A stretch of 64,000 nt of DNA from Aquamicrobium lusatiense (GCF_014201615.1 NZ_JACHEU010000001.1:1817631-1881630); one strand, 5' to 3'. Shown: positions 1-8,498, counted from the stretch's first letter. The notes: a model not told the origin generated them from the sequence alone. Translations and numbers: made by a program.

Positions 1-57
1 TCTCTGGCGCGGCCAACGTTTTCGCGGACTGCGTCCCTCGCATATCTGAACCGCCGT

Positions 58-1329
58 TCAGCCGTATATCCCGAACAGGAGCCATCCCAGTACCCCGGCG
101 ACGAGTATCGCCAGGACGATGTTCAGCTTCGACTTCCAGAGGTAGAGCACAGCGAGAGCCAGCGCGAAAATCAACATGCCGGCGGGCAGAGACGGCAGCC
201 GCGGTATAAGCGTCACCGCTAGTTCCACTGTCGTTGCCGCGATGAGACCGACCACCCCTGCGGCGACTCCTTCGAGGAAACCATGCAAGGTCCTATTCTC
301 GACGACCTGCTCGAGCCGCTCATGAAAGAGCAGCGAAAAGCCAAAGGCGGGCAGGAAGATGCCGACCGTCATGGCGACAGCCCCTAGCGGGCCACCTCCG
401 AAATAGCCGACGAAGGTAGAAAAGATGATGAGCGGAGCCGGAAGGATACCCGAGAGCGCAAGGCCGTCGAGGAACTGGGCGTCGGTCATCCAGCCACTGC
501 CAACCGCATCGTCACGCAGAAACGGGATGACCGTGTAAGCTCCGCCGAAAGTCAGCAGCCCCGCCTTCAGGCCCGAGAGGAACAGGCCCCAAACCGAAGG
601 CTGGTCTGCCATTCCTTCCGCAGATGCCGTGCCAGGCGAGAGGGGCGGCAGGATCCCACTTTCTTGACCAACAGCGTAGGCAATCAAAGCAGCCGCCAGC
701 AATGCTATTGCCGCGACTGCGGGTTGTCCCCGCTGCACCAGTACGTAACAAATGCCGGCCGCCGGAAGGGTGATCCAGAAGCTAGCACCTACCAGCGCCG
801 CCACCGCGCTCGCCGCGCCGATGCCCCACAGCCATCTGTCGAGTAGGACGTGTTCGCCGATCCGGTGAACCGCGCGGACGATCAGGGCAATGACCGCGAC
901 CTGAACGCCGAGGAAGATCGGCCCCAGCGCCGATTGAGTGATGTCGATGGTGAAGTAGAGCCACGACAGGGCGAACATCAATATGAAGCCCGGCAGCATA
1001 AATCCCAGGCCAGCCAGGAGACCACCGAGGCGCTTTCCCGCCAACATGCCGATATGGACGCAGAGCTCATGCGCCTCTGGTCCGGGCAGCACCTGATAGA
1101 CGGCAAGCAGGCGGTTGAAACGCTCGCTCGACAACCAGCGCTCCTCGTCGACCAGCTCTCGGCGTATCATTGCGATCTGAGCGACGGGCCCGCCCCAGGC
1201 GAGCAGGCCGAAGCGGAGGAAACGAACGAAGATCTGCCAAGATGACTGCGCTGGTGGCGACAGGTCAGCCGCCCCGCCGGATGCGATGGTCTCGGCAGGA
1301 ATCTGGTTAGAGGTCGAAGAGGAGTTCAT
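58..1329 (-). CDS. chrA: Chromate transporter ChrA (CHR family)
   Basis: Inner-membrane chromate efflux pump of 423 residues, the usual length of bidomain CHR proteins. Two homologous halves are visible: the first begins around residue 35 with FGLLAWGGP, and the second repeats the signature in the C-terminal half as GLLTFGGAYTVIPFL. About ten hydrophobic segments are evident. I chose the inner ATG at 1329 because it overlaps the stop of the upstream rhodanese-ChrB gene (ATGA) and follows a GGAGG sequence; a longer frame up to 1392 runs into that gene. Translational coupling to the ChrB-like gene supports a chromate-resistance pair. Family assignment is firm; the exported ion is inferred from the family. 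Confidence 0.93.
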   Translation of the reverse strand: MNSSSTSNQIPAETIASGGAADLSPPAQSSWQIFVRFLRFGLLAWGGPVAQIAMIRRELVDEERWLSSERFNRLLAVYQVLPGPEAHELCVHIGMLAGKRLGGLLAGLGFMLPGFILMFALSWLYFTIDITQSALGPIFLGVQVAVIALIVRAVHRIGEHVLLDRWLWGIGAASAVAALVGASFWITLPAAGICYVLVQRGQPAVAAIALLAAALIAYAVGQESGILPPLSPGTASAEGMADQPSVWGLFLSGLKAGLLTFGGAYTVIPFLRDDAVGSGWMTDAQFLDGLALSGILPAPLIIFSTFVGYFGGGPLGAVAMTVGIFLPAFGFSLLFHERLEQVVENRTLHGFLEGVAAGVVGLIAATTVELAVTLIPRLPSLPAGMLIFALALAVLYLWKSKLNIVLAILVAGVLGWLLFGIYG

Positions 1330-2150
1330 CTTGCACCTCCCGCTTTTGCGGAGGGCCAGTTGTGCGTCTCGGCCGTCGCATCGCGCGCCCATCGATAGAA
1401 AGCGTCATATAGCGCTAATCCTGCGTCGAGCTGTTCGAGGTCATCAGAGAACATCCGCGAGAGGCCGAGAGAAGCGGCAAGGAGCCCCGACGCTTCCGGC
1501 TCCAGGTCCAGGCGGGCGGTGTCTGCTCCCCTGACGATCCGCGCCAGCCGCAGCAGCGGTTCTGTGCCGATTCCGAACTCTTCGACCATCACGTCAAAGG
1601 TGCACAGCTCGCCGCGATGGCTCCAAAATACGTTCTCCACGTCGAAGGGAGCGGCGCCGAACCGCTCGGCCACGGCCTCCACTTCCTGTGGAGCGACGAA
1701 CAGAAACACGGCATGCGGGTCCACAAAGCGGCGGATGAGCCAGGGACAAGCGATGCGGTCGATCTTTGGTCGCGCCCGTGTGACCCAGACCGAGCGCCCT
1801 TGCGCGTCACGAGGCGGGATACGCTCCTCGGGCACCGTGGGCAGTGCCGCAGCCGCCCAAGCTTCGTATCCGCCCTCCAACGCTTCCGCCGCAATCCCGT
1901 GATGTCGCAGCCAAGCGGCCACACCCTCACTGAGCTTCCTGCCTTGCTGGCATATGACGATCGCCTGGCGAGCATCGAGGTCGCCCGCCCAGTCTGGAAC
2001 CGATGAATGGGATTTGCGGACCGATCCGGGAACAAGACGTGGTGCGGCGGCGAAGTCTTGGTCCGTCCGCACGTCTACGAGCGTCGGGCAGCCGGGCGTG
2101 CCATAGAGACGGGAGAGCTTTTCTATGGAAATTGTTGTGGGAGATGGCAT
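1326..2150 (-). CDS. Rhodanese domain fused to ChrB-type chromate resistance domain
   Basis: A 274-residue protein. Residues about 1-110 are a rhodanese-like domain with the active-site segment VICQQGRKLSEGVA, in which the Cys is present; the rest is a ChrB C-terminal domain (WVTRARPKIDRIACPWLIRRFVDP). ChrB-type proteins are linked to chromate sensing or resistance, and rhodaneses handle sulfane sulfur, so a role in chromate resistance or its regulation is likely. The ATG at 2150 is preceded by GGAGGA at good spacing; the frame is open upstream to 2237 but without such a signal. It overlaps chrA by 4 bases. Which function the rhodanese half has here is unknown. Confidence 0.88.
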   Translation of the reverse strand: MPSPTTISIEKLSRLYGTPGCPTLVDVRTDQDFAAAPRLVPGSVRKSHSSVPDWAGDLDARQAIVICQQGRKLSEGVAAWLRHHGIAAEALEGGYEAWAAAALPTVPEERIPPRDAQGRSVWVTRARPKIDRIACPWLIRRFVDPHAVFLFVAPQEVEAVAERFGAAPFDVENVFWSHRGELCTFDVMVEEFGIGTEPLLRLARIVRGADTARLDLEPEASGLLAASLGLSRMFSDDLEQLDAGLALYDAFYRWARDATAETHNWPSAKAGGAR

Positions 2151-2202
2151 GGCGCGTCCTCCGTTGCCGGATTGATCAGGACGCGATGCTTGAGCCGTAG
2201 CC

Positions 2203-2228
2203 TCATGGGGAGACCGCAGTCCCCATGA
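2203..2228. promoter_or_regulatory. Inverted repeat upstream of the chromate genes
   Basis: Perfect 9-bp arms (TCATGGGGA and TCCCCATGA) around an 8-base loop, centred about 65 bases upstream of the rhodanese-ChrB start. No T-run follows on either strand, so it looks more like an operator than a terminator. It sits in the 119-base gap separating the NicO gene from the chromate pair. Its regulator is unknown. Confidence 0.4.
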
Positions 2229-2269
2229 AAGATTCATCGCGCCACGGGCGGCACGGTGTCAAGAGCTTC

Positions 2270-2989
2270 CTAGTCCAGGAGCGAATTAAGGGCGACTGCC
2301 GCGAGAATGAGCCCCGCCAGAATCTGGATAGCACGCGTGACTCGGTCGAGAAGCTTAGGCCGCGACGACAACAACTGGAGGAGCTGGCGCCTGAACAGAA
2401 TCGCGGCGAGCGCTACGGAGGCGAGCACAAGCGTCACTCCCGCCATCATGACCACGGCGAAAGCGACACCCGCCTCGGGCACGCCTCGCGAGATCGCGAA
2501 GGTCATGACGAAGAGGGTCAGCGGGCATGGGATGAGCCCCGCTGCGAATCCTGCAGCCAAGCCGTGGCCATGGACGTGGCCGGTCCCGCGGAAGCCTTGC
2601 CATAGCATCCAGACTCCTATGGCGCCGAGCAGCCCGCGGCTGAGGTCCTCAAGAAGCGGCGCGCGACCGACGCTGCCGAGCGTGACGGAGACGAGCGGCA
2701 GCGACAGAAGCGCGATCAGGACTGACATGCCAACATGGACAAAGGAGAGCACTAGGGAGACCGTCAGACCGCGCGGCACGCTCGCGCTCGATCCGGTCAG
2801 ATAGGTCGCGAGCACGGCCTTGCTATGGCCGGGTGTCAGCGCGTGGACGGCGCCGAACAAAACGCCCATGGGAAGATAGGTTGCCAGCAGCGACCAGTCT
2901 CCCGACTCGGCGAACGCTTTGATGCGATCGGCAAAGGCGAGATAGATCTCGCGCTGGATCGCTACGAGATCCTGGAACAGCCACATCAT
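2270..2989 (-). CDS. NicO/RcnA-type nickel-cobalt transporter
   Basis: A 239-residue multi-pass membrane protein with the family signature HALTPGHSKAVLATYL near residue 50 and a second conserved stretch around AAGFAAGLIPCPLTLF. These are the marks of the NicO family (PF03824), which contains RcnA and related Ni/Co efflux proteins. A short His-rich loop (GHVHGHG) sits between transmembrane segments. The first ATG (2989) overlaps the stop of the upstream YqaA-like gene as ATGA. It is the last gene of the sensor-controlled run starting at 5024. Export rather than import is inferred from the neighbours. Confidence 0.87.
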   Translation of the reverse strand: MMWLFQDLVAIQREIYLAFADRIKAFAESGDWSLLATYLPMGVLFGAVHALTPGHSKAVLATYLTGSSASVPRGLTVSLVLSFVHVGMSVLIALLSLPLVSVTLGSVGRAPLLEDLSRGLLGAIGVWMLWQGFRGTGHVHGHGLAAGFAAGLIPCPLTLFVMTFAISRGVPEAGVAFAVVMMAGVTLVLASVALAAILFRRQLLQLLSSRPKLLDRVTRAIQILAGLILAAVALNSLLD

Positions 2990-3423
2990 GCGGCCAGCTC
3001 CGCCGTCGCCGTCGCCAGCACCATGTACCGTGCCGTCTTGGCGATGGCGACCAGCAAGAGAAAGCTCCAGAACGGCTCCCGAAGGACTCCCGCCGCGACG
3101 GTGAGCGCGTCACCGCCGACAGGCAGCCACGACAGCAACAGAGTCCATCGACCCCACTTGCCATACCAGGCCGACGCCCGATCCAGAGCAGACGCGGAAA
3201 CCGGGAACCAGCGGTGTTCCTGGAAACGCTCGACACCGCGTCCGAGCCCCCAGTTAACAACCGCGCCGAGCGTGTTGCTGACGCTTGCGACGGCGACCAG
3301 CGGGACGATGGGGTATCCAGCAAGCTGAAGCCCCACCAGCACCGCTTCCGATTGAGCGGGAAGGATCGTGGCCGCTAGAAAGGCGACGGCGAACAGGCCA
3401 GACAGCTCAAGGAGTCCTTCCAC
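2986..3423 (-). CDS. YqaA/DedA-like small inner-membrane protein
   Basis: A 145-residue protein with about four hydrophobic segments. The N-terminal half contains ATILPAQSEAVLVGLQ and the motif SVSNTLGAVVNWGLGRG, as in YqaA-type SNARE-associated (DedA-like) membrane proteins, whose usual length is about 140-145 residues. It begins 6 bases after the MFS exporter stop and overlaps the NicO gene by 4 bases, so it belongs to the same metal-efflux transcript. The molecular role of this family is poorly known; a membrane accessory role in metal resistance is inference from context. Confidence 0.78.
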   Translation of the reverse strand: MEGLLELSGLFAVAFLAATILPAQSEAVLVGLQLAGYPIVPLVAVASVSNTLGAVVNWGLGRGVERFQEHRWFPVSASALDRASAWYGKWGRWTLLLSWLPVGGDALTVAAGVLREPFWSFLLLVAIAKTARYMVLATATAELAA

Positions 3424-3429
3424 GCGCCG

Positions 3430-4743
3430 TCAGCTCCGGCCGGGCCAGGCGACATGCAGGTCGTCGATGACAAAGGCATGCACATGACGGTGCGGTCCGC
3501 CAGCCTCAGAAAGGTGCGGATGGTCGGCCGGGAGGTCATGATGGCTGTGTTCTAGTTCCTCGGGATCTGCAGCGGGCCAGACGACCAGCGCAATGCCGAT
3601 TGCGGCAGCCGCGAGCAAGGCGAGCAACATCGCCGTCGCAGGTAGGCCTAGCGTTGCCCCAGCCCATCCTGCGAGCGGATAAGTGAGCAGCCAGCAGGCA
3701 TGCGAGAGCGCGAACTGCGCGGCGAAAACCGCCGGGCGGTCCTCGGCGTGCGCCGAGCGCCGCAGTAGTCGGCCTGAAGGGGTCTGCGCCATCGAGTAAC
3801 CCAACCCGAGCATGAACCAGAGCGGCAAAAGCCACTCGTAGGATTGCAGGGTCGCGGCGGCGAACGTGCCCACCGCAAGCAATCCGGCGCCGCCAAGCAT
3901 TGCCACACGGTCAGGGAAAGCCTCCAGCAGGCGGGGCAAGGTGAGCGCCGCGAGCATGGAGCCTCCACCGAACGCTCCAAGGGCGACCGCCATCGCCTGC
4001 TGGTCGAGCCCGAACGCTGCCTGCACGTAGACGACAGTGTTCACGATCACCAATGCCCCTGCGGAAGCAACCGCGAGGTTGATCGCAAGGAGCCCTCTAA
4101 GGCGTGGCGTGGCGAGGTAGATACGGATGCCACGCGTGGTGCGGTCGTAGACACCGCGCGGTTTGGTTGGCTTCGGGCTTGGCAGGGCCACTGTTAGTAC
4201 GAGAGCGGCCGAGGCGAGGAAGCCGATAACCGTGCCCGCAAACAGGCTATGAAAGGAAATGACGGTCAAGAGCGCAGCGGCTAACATCGGGCTGACGACG
4301 CTTTCGAGGTCATACGCGAGCCGGGAGAGCGACAGCGCGCGGGTATATTCCTTCTCGTCGGGAAGAATGTCCGGAATGGTCGCCTGGAACGTCGGCGTGA
4401 AGGCGGCCGAGGCCGACTGCAACAGGAAGATCAGGACGTAGACCTGCCATACCTCGGTGACAAAGGGCAGAAACACTGCGACCGCGGCGCGGACGAGATC
4501 GAGCACCACCAGCATTGCCCTCCGCGGCACCCGTTCCGTAAACGCAGACGCGACCGGCGCGACGCCGACATAGGCGATCATCTTGATGGCGAGCGCAGTC
4601 CCGAGCACCGCACCCGCATTCTCTCCCGCCAGGTCAAAGGCAAGTAGGCCGAGTGCTACGGTCAGCAGTCCCGTGCCGACCAGCGCGATCACCTGGGCGG
4701 AGAACAAGTGGCGATAGGTTCGGTTGGAGAGGACGGCCAGCAT
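3430..4743 (-). CDS. MFS exporter with His-rich C-terminus (NreB-like)
   Basis: A 437-residue major facilitator with twelve predicted membrane segments and the usual cytoplasmic basic loop (TERVPRRAML). The last 40 or so residues are soluble and rich in His (HSHHDLPADHPHLSEAG, then HRHVHAF), as in nickel-resistance exporters of the NreB/NrsD group. Its start overlaps the stop of the CsoR/RcnR-type sensor by one base (TGATG), so the two are translationally coupled. Nickel or cobalt is the likely substrate, inferred from the His tail and neighbours; the MFS assignment itself is firm. Confidence 0.85.
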   Translation of the reverse strand: MLAVLSNRTYRHLFSAQVIALVGTGLLTVALGLLAFDLAGENAGAVLGTALAIKMIAYVGVAPVASAFTERVPRRAMLVVLDLVRAAVAVFLPFVTEVWQVYVLIFLLQSASAAFTPTFQATIPDILPDEKEYTRALSLSRLAYDLESVVSPMLAAALLTVISFHSLFAGTVIGFLASAALVLTVALPSPKPTKPRGVYDRTTRGIRIYLATPRLRGLLAINLAVASAGALVIVNTVVYVQAAFGLDQQAMAVALGAFGGGSMLAALTLPRLLEAFPDRVAMLGGAGLLAVGTFAAATLQSYEWLLPLWFMLGLGYSMAQTPSGRLLRRSAHAEDRPAVFAAQFALSHACWLLTYPLAGWAGATLGLPATAMLLALLAAAAIGIALVVWPAADPEELEHSHHDLPADHPHLSEAGGPHRHVHAFVIDDLHVAWPGRS

Positions 4744-5024
4744 CAGAGGTACTTCGCAATCTCTTTGAACTCGTCGATTGACCGCCGCCGCTCACGCGCC
4801 AGCGGCCCAACCACCTCCTCAAGGCAATGATCGAGATGATCCTGAATGAGCGTCTTCTTGGCCTGTGCAATGGCCTTCTCGACGGCATGGAGCTGCTGGG
4901 CGATATCGAGGCAGGGGCGGCCAGCCTCGATCATCTCGATGACGCCGCGTATATGGCCATCGGCTCGCCTCAATCTCTTGACGATTTGCGAGTGTGTTTT
5001 GTGAACGTGTGATGCCTGATCCAT
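4743..5024 (-). CDS. CsoR/RcnR-family metal-sensing repressor
   Basis: A 93-residue all-helical DNA-binding repressor. The hallmarks are RLRRADGHIRGVIEMIE and the metal ligands Cys38, His63 and Cys67, spaced as in CsoR, plus extra His residues at the N-terminus (His6, His8, His11) and His66, as in nickel/cobalt sensors such as RcnR and DmeR. Metal identity therefore cannot be settled from sequence. It is first in a leftward run of efflux genes and faces the divergent His-rich/HupE genes across about 100 bases, a position from which it could control both. An inverted repeat with a G-tract lies 6 bases upstream of its start. Confidence 0.9.
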   Translation of the reverse strand: MDQASHVHKTHSQIVKRLRRADGHIRGVIEMIEAGRPCLDIAQQLHAVEKAIAQAKKTLIQDHLDHCLEEVVGPLARERRRSIDEFKEIAKYL

Positions 5025-5030
5025 AGATCG

Positions 5031-5057
5031 GTCCTATCCTCCTGGAGGGGATAGGAC
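5031..5057. promoter_or_regulatory. G-tract inverted repeat, likely operator of the metal sensor
   Basis: Nine-base perfect arms GTCCTATCC and GGATAGGAC flank a 9-base centre containing an AGGGGATAG run. CsoR/RcnR/DmeR-type repressors are known to bind G-tract sequences with flanking AT-containing inverted repeats. The element begins 6 bases from the sensor start codon and lies between the two divergent metal operons, so autoregulation is the simplest reading. Confidence 0.6.
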
Positions 5058-5126
5058 AATCCACTTCGGGAATGAATCCGACCCAAAGACAAAGAGTTGT
5101 TAAGATTTTGGTGAGAAACCGTTAAC

Positions 5127-5513
5127 ATGTCGAACTGGGTAGGAAGAGCGGTCCTTTCCCTCGTCGTCGCTCTCGCGATGGCGTTCGGTTCGTTGTTGCC
5201 GCATGCCGCGCACCCCCCGTCGCAGAACCCGACCGCCCTTGCAACCGAGGCCAAGCGCCACGTTCAGCCTGAAGTGGAAATGGCCGAACACGGTCATAGT
5301 CACGAGGACGGGGAGGAGCACGAGCAGGCAGCCGGTCATTCCCACGGCCACAACCCCGCCGACCATTCGCACGAGACGCCGACGGCGCCGCCAGCCAGCG
5401 CGCCCGTAGTGCCGGCGCTGGCGCGGACGTGGGTGCCGATGCCACCGCATGTGGCGCATCTCGGCACGAGCTACCGGCTCGAACGTCCTCCGAGACGGAT
5501 CGTCATTGCCTGA
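5127..5513 (+). CDS. His-rich exported metal-binding protein
   Basis: A 128-residue protein. Residues about 6-27 form a hydrophobic signal segment (AVLSLVVALAMAFGSLLPHAA), followed by an acidic, His-rich central part (HGHSHEDGEEHEQ, HSHGHNPADHSHE) that is probably a metal-binding region in the periplasm. It diverges from the metal sensor and is followed by the HupE/UreJ gene after 48 bases. I do not recognise a named family. A metal chaperone or sensor-like role is inference from composition and neighbours. Confidence 0.7.
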   Translation: MSNWVGRAVLSLVVALAMAFGSLLPHAAHPPSQNPTALATEAKRHVQPEVEMAEHGHSHEDGEEHEQAAGHSHGHNPADHSHETPTAPPASAPVVPALARTWVPMPPHVAHLGTSYRLERPPRRIVIA

Positions 5514-5561
5514 TCGCGGCCGCATGCGCGGCTAAAGTCGACAACGACGATTGGAGTATCC

Positions 5562-6299
5562 ATGCAACAACCTTCTCGCGAGGGTCCGCCGCGCTGTGCG
5601 CTGGGCCGGTCCACCCTCATTATGCTCGCCGTTCTTGTGGGACAGGCGCTCTTTGCCAGCACAGCCTTCGCGCACGCCGTTGCCGAGGGCGACAAGGGTT
5701 ACATTCAGGAGATCACCGGGGTTCACCTGATCCCCTTTGTCTATCTCGGAGCCAAGCACATGGTCACCGGATACGACCACATCCTGTTCCTGCTGGGTGT
5801 GATCTTCTTCCTCTACCGGCCGAAGCACATCGCCACCTATGTCAGTCTGTTCGCCATCGGACATTCGACGACGATGCTTGCGGGCGTCTACTTCAACATC
5901 GGCATCAACAGCTACATCATCGATGCCATCATCGGACTGTCGGTCGTCTACAAAGCGCTCGACAATATGGGGGCCTACCAGCGCTGGTTCGGTTTTCAGC
6001 CGAATACCAAGGCGGCGACGCTGATCTTCGGCTTCTTCCACGGCTTCGGATTGTCGACCAAGATCATCGAATACAATATCTCGCCGGATGGTCTGGTGCC
6101 GAACCTGCTTGCCTTCAACGTCGGCGTTGAGATCGGCCAGCTTCTTGCGCTGTCGGCGATCCTGATCGTCATCAGCTACTGGCGCTGGAAGCCGAGCTTC
6201 TGGAAGCACGCCTACACCATGAACGTCGCGATGATGGCCGCCGGATTCGTTCTCACCGGTTACCAAATCGCCGGCTTCTTCTTCGCGCCTGCCGTCTAA
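5562..6299 (+). CDS. HupE/UreJ-family metal permease
   Basis: A 245-residue membrane protein with a signal-like N-terminus ending in STAFAHA, then about six membrane segments. The motif GAKHMVTGYDHILFLLGVIFF and the following FAIGHSTTM are the HupE/UreJ_2 signature, in which His and Asp residues are thought to bind Ni or Co. It lies between the His-rich exported protein and the membrane-anchored protein, the arrangement usual for alphaproteobacterial metal clusters. Direction of transport is not certain from sequence. Confidence 0.87.
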   Translation: MQQPSREGPPRCALGRSTLIMLAVLVGQALFASTAFAHAVAEGDKGYIQEITGVHLIPFVYLGAKHMVTGYDHILFLLGVIFFLYRPKHIATYVSLFAIGHSTTMLAGVYFNIGINSYIIDAIIGLSVVYKALDNMGAYQRWFGFQPNTKAATLIFGFFHGFGLSTKIIEYNISPDGLVPNLLAFNVGVEIGQLLALSAILIVISYWRWKPSFWKHAYTMNVAMMAAGFVLTGYQIAGFFFAPAV

Positions 6300-6310
6300 G
6301 GATTGACCAC

Positions 6311-7051
6311 ATGTACAACACTGACCTTCCCCGTCGGGCGGAACTGCCGACCTCAGCCCAACTCAAGCGTTCCACCTCGATCGCCGGCATCACCGCTACG
6401 GCCCTCCTTGCTTTCGTCGTCCTGCCCTCCGAATACGCCGTTGATCCTACCGGCATTGGTCGCGTGCTCGGCCTGACGCAGATGGGCGAAATAAAGGTTC
6501 AGCTTGCCACGGAGGCCGAGCTCGACGCGGCCAGTGCAGGCGCTTCCGCCCCTTCTTTATCCGAATCTCAAATTCTCGCGCGTCTGGACCGGATCGAGAC
6601 CCTGCTCGCAGACGTCGGAGCCGCACAGCCCGCTTCACCTGAGGAGGTGCCCGAGCCAGCATCGACGGTCGCCGCTGTACCCGCACCCATGGTCGCGCCC
6701 GCGCCGCAGGTCACGGAGGGACAACCAGCTTCTCCGGAGTGGCAAGACGAGGTGTCGTTCACGCTCGCTCCAGGCGAAGGGGCCGAGTTCAAGCTCGTCA
6801 TGGACCAGGGGGCGCAAGCAGAGTTCTTCTGGACAGCTAATGGCGCGGTCGTGAACTATGATACACATGGCGACGGAGGAGGTCAGTCCGTTTCCTACGA
6901 GAAGGGGCGCGGCGTTGGCGAGCAAGAGGGCGTGCTCGAAGCGGCTTTCACGGGCAATCACGGCTGGTTTTGGAGGAACCGAACTTCTGAGCCGCTGACC
7001 ATAACCTTGAGGACCCGGGGGGCTTATAGCGAGCTGAAGCGGATGATCTGA
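6311..7051 (+). CDS. Membrane-anchored protein linked to HupE
   Basis: A 246-residue protein with one N-terminal transmembrane helix (about residues 23-41, SIAGITATALLAFVVLP), a Pro/Ala-rich linker and a C-terminal periplasmic domain (EVSFTLAPGEGAEFKLVMDQGAQAEF) ending in a conserved-looking HGWFWRN stretch. Similar proteins downstream of hupE-like genes are often annotated only as transmembrane anchor proteins. It starts 11 bases after hupE and is surely co-transcribed. Its function is unknown; an accessory to the permease is the simplest guess. Confidence 0.75.
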   Translation: MYNTDLPRRAELPTSAQLKRSTSIAGITATALLAFVVLPSEYAVDPTGIGRVLGLTQMGEIKVQLATEAELDAASAGASAPSLSESQILARLDRIETLLADVGAAQPASPEEVPEPASTVAAVPAPMVAPAPQVTEGQPASPEWQDEVSFTLAPGEGAEFKLVMDQGAQAEFFWTANGAVVNYDTHGDGGGQSVSYEKGRGVGEQEGVLEAAFTGNHGWFWRNRTSEPLTITLRTRGAYSELKRMI

Positions 7052-7178
7052 CGATCATGGCGGTCCGGTCACAGCGGGTGCCTTTCGGAAGCCGGAGATG
7101 TCCGCGGCGCGGAAGCACGCTGCAGCTCGATTGTTCCTAAGCAGGGTACGAGACAGTCGTCTGCAGCCACACGCGTGG

Positions 7179-7685
7179 CTATTTCCCCAGCACCGACTTG
7201 ATGGTGTGGCCCCCGCCATAAATCGCAAGCCAGAGGCCGGCGAATCCCAGCAGGTGTTCCCATGGGATCGGCACAATCGACGTTCCGGCTGTCGCGTTGG
7301 TAACCGGAAGGATGACGCCGTTCCACGACCAGAGGAACAGCAACATCCAGGACATTGCGGGGCGCCATCCCCACGAAAACACGGCGCCCCGCTCGTCCTC
7401 CCGGTCCAGCATCTGATTGCGTTGCGAGGTGGCCATGGTGAGATAGGCCACCCACTCGGCGCTCCGCTCGCGCTCGATCGACTGCACCTTGGCGGCAGCA
7501 TCGGCATCGGCTTCAATCGCCTTCTTCACGGCTTCTGGCGTGGGCTCGGAACCCAAGGCGTGGGCGAGCGCCTCGATCACTCGCGCAGAAGCCTCACCGG
7601 CGACGCCGCCAATATGGGTGCGCAGGATCGAGCCGAGGATCGGCGCGCCGAGGCTGACAAGGACGGGAGCCAGGGAGCTAAACAT
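7179..7685 (-). CDS. Holin, GTA 3TM type
   Basis: A 168-residue protein with a soluble N-terminal half and C-terminal hydrophobic segments (FSWGWRPAMSWMLLFLWSWNG, then HLLGFAGLWLAIYGGGHTI), matching the GTA holin 3TM family. It would permeabilise the inner membrane at the end of the phage cycle. I chose the ATG at 7685, preceded by GTGAGG at good spacing; an upstream ATG at 7703 lacks a ribosome site. Either start overlaps the endolysin gene, so the two lysis genes are coupled. It is the last gene of the late transcript. Confidence 0.85.
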   Translation of the reverse strand: MFSSLAPVLVSLGAPILGSILRTHIGGVAGEASARVIEALAHALGSEPTPEAVKKAIEADADAAAKVQSIERERSAEWVAYLTMATSQRNQMLDREDERGAVFSWGWRPAMSWMLLFLWSWNGVILPVTNATAGTSIVPIPWEHLLGFAGLWLAIYGGGHTIKSVLGK

Positions 7686-8412
7686 TGGCGGCCTCACGTT
7701 CATAGGCGGAGGCGCGGTGGGTGTTGATCACCGCGCGGATGATGAGGAAGGCGAGCGCCGCGAACGCGACGGAGACGACGCCAGCGAGCAGCCAGTCGCC
7801 AAGCTGCGCGCCCTGATCGATGGAGATTGCGCCGCCACCGCCAGCGCCAGCCGCTGCCCCGGCCTGCTTACCTGCCTGGGAGCGAGCATTGTTCGCCTCT
7901 TCGCCCAACTGCTGCTTGACCCGATCACGGTTGTCGTTCGCGGCCGTCAGGGCCCACGCCACGCCCTTGGCTTCGATATCAGCGACACGACGCGCCCAGC
8001 CCTGGCCGAAGGTGTTCCAGATATTCAGCGACCGCATGAAGCTGAGCCGGGTGGCGCAGATGCGCTTTACCGTCTCATGGTCCGGCCCGCCGATCGAAGC
8101 GAGCAGCCATTTGCGACCGCGCGAGACGCCGGAGTTCACCGAGGCATCGTAGGTCGCAAGATCGACACCAATCGCCAGCGTCGGCCCACCGCTTGGCACC
8201 CAATATTGCTCGAAGTAGATCTGCTCGGCTTCGGCAATCGTGATCTGGCCAACCGGGCGGACCGGCTTGCCTTGCTGGCGCAGCCAGGCGTGGTACACGG
8301 CTTCGGTCACGCCATACATTGTCTTGCCGCCGGGATCGGCGGGATGATCAGACCATCCGCCCTCCCACGTCTTGGTCACGTCATGGCAGCGCCGGAATTT
8401 GGCCGTGCTCAT
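7678..8412 (-). CDS. Endolysin, glycoside hydrolase family 108
   Basis: A 244-residue muramidase. The N-terminal WEGGWSDHPADPGGKTMYGV, with the catalytic Glu of EGGW, and YDASVNSGVSRGRKWL are typical of GH108 (TtsA/ZliS-like) enzymes that cleave peptidoglycan. A linker rich in Ala and Gly leads to a C-terminal transmembrane helix (WLLAGVVSVAFAALAFLII), suggesting a membrane-tethered enzyme. It overlaps the holin by 8 bases. A strong terminator lies just upstream, separating it from the DUF6127 gene, so it may have its own promoter or depend on read-through. Confidence 0.9.
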   Translation of the reverse strand: MSTAKFRRCHDVTKTWEGGWSDHPADPGGKTMYGVTEAVYHAWLRQQGKPVRPVGQITIAEAEQIYFEQYWVPSGGPTLAIGVDLATYDASVNSGVSRGRKWLLASIGGPDHETVKRICATRLSFMRSLNIWNTFGQGWARRVADIEAKGVAWALTAANDNRDRVKQQLGEEANNARSQAGKQAGAAAGAGGGGAISIDQGAQLGDWLLAGVVSVAFAALAFLIIRAVINTHRASAYEREAANV

Positions 8413-8441
8413 CGACGGTTCTCCTCTTGATGCTGGACATG

Positions 8442-8465
8442 AAAAAGCCCGCCTCGAGGGCGGGT
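8442..8465 (-). terminator. Intrinsic terminator inside the late operon
   Basis: On the minus strand a GC hairpin (arms CCCGCC and GGCGGG with a CTCGA loop, extended by one flanking pair) is followed directly by TTTTT. It lies between the DUF6127 gene and the endolysin start, so transcription of lysis genes beyond it may be reduced or need antitermination. Confidence 0.75.
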
Positions 8466-8498
8466 GCGGTTGGTCAATCGGTCGGTAGGTAGGTGCAG

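Noticed and set aside
1330..1392. N-terminal extension of ChrA
   Set aside because: It lies in the upstream gene and lacks a ribosome site; the ATG at 1329 is coupled and well spaced from GGAGG.
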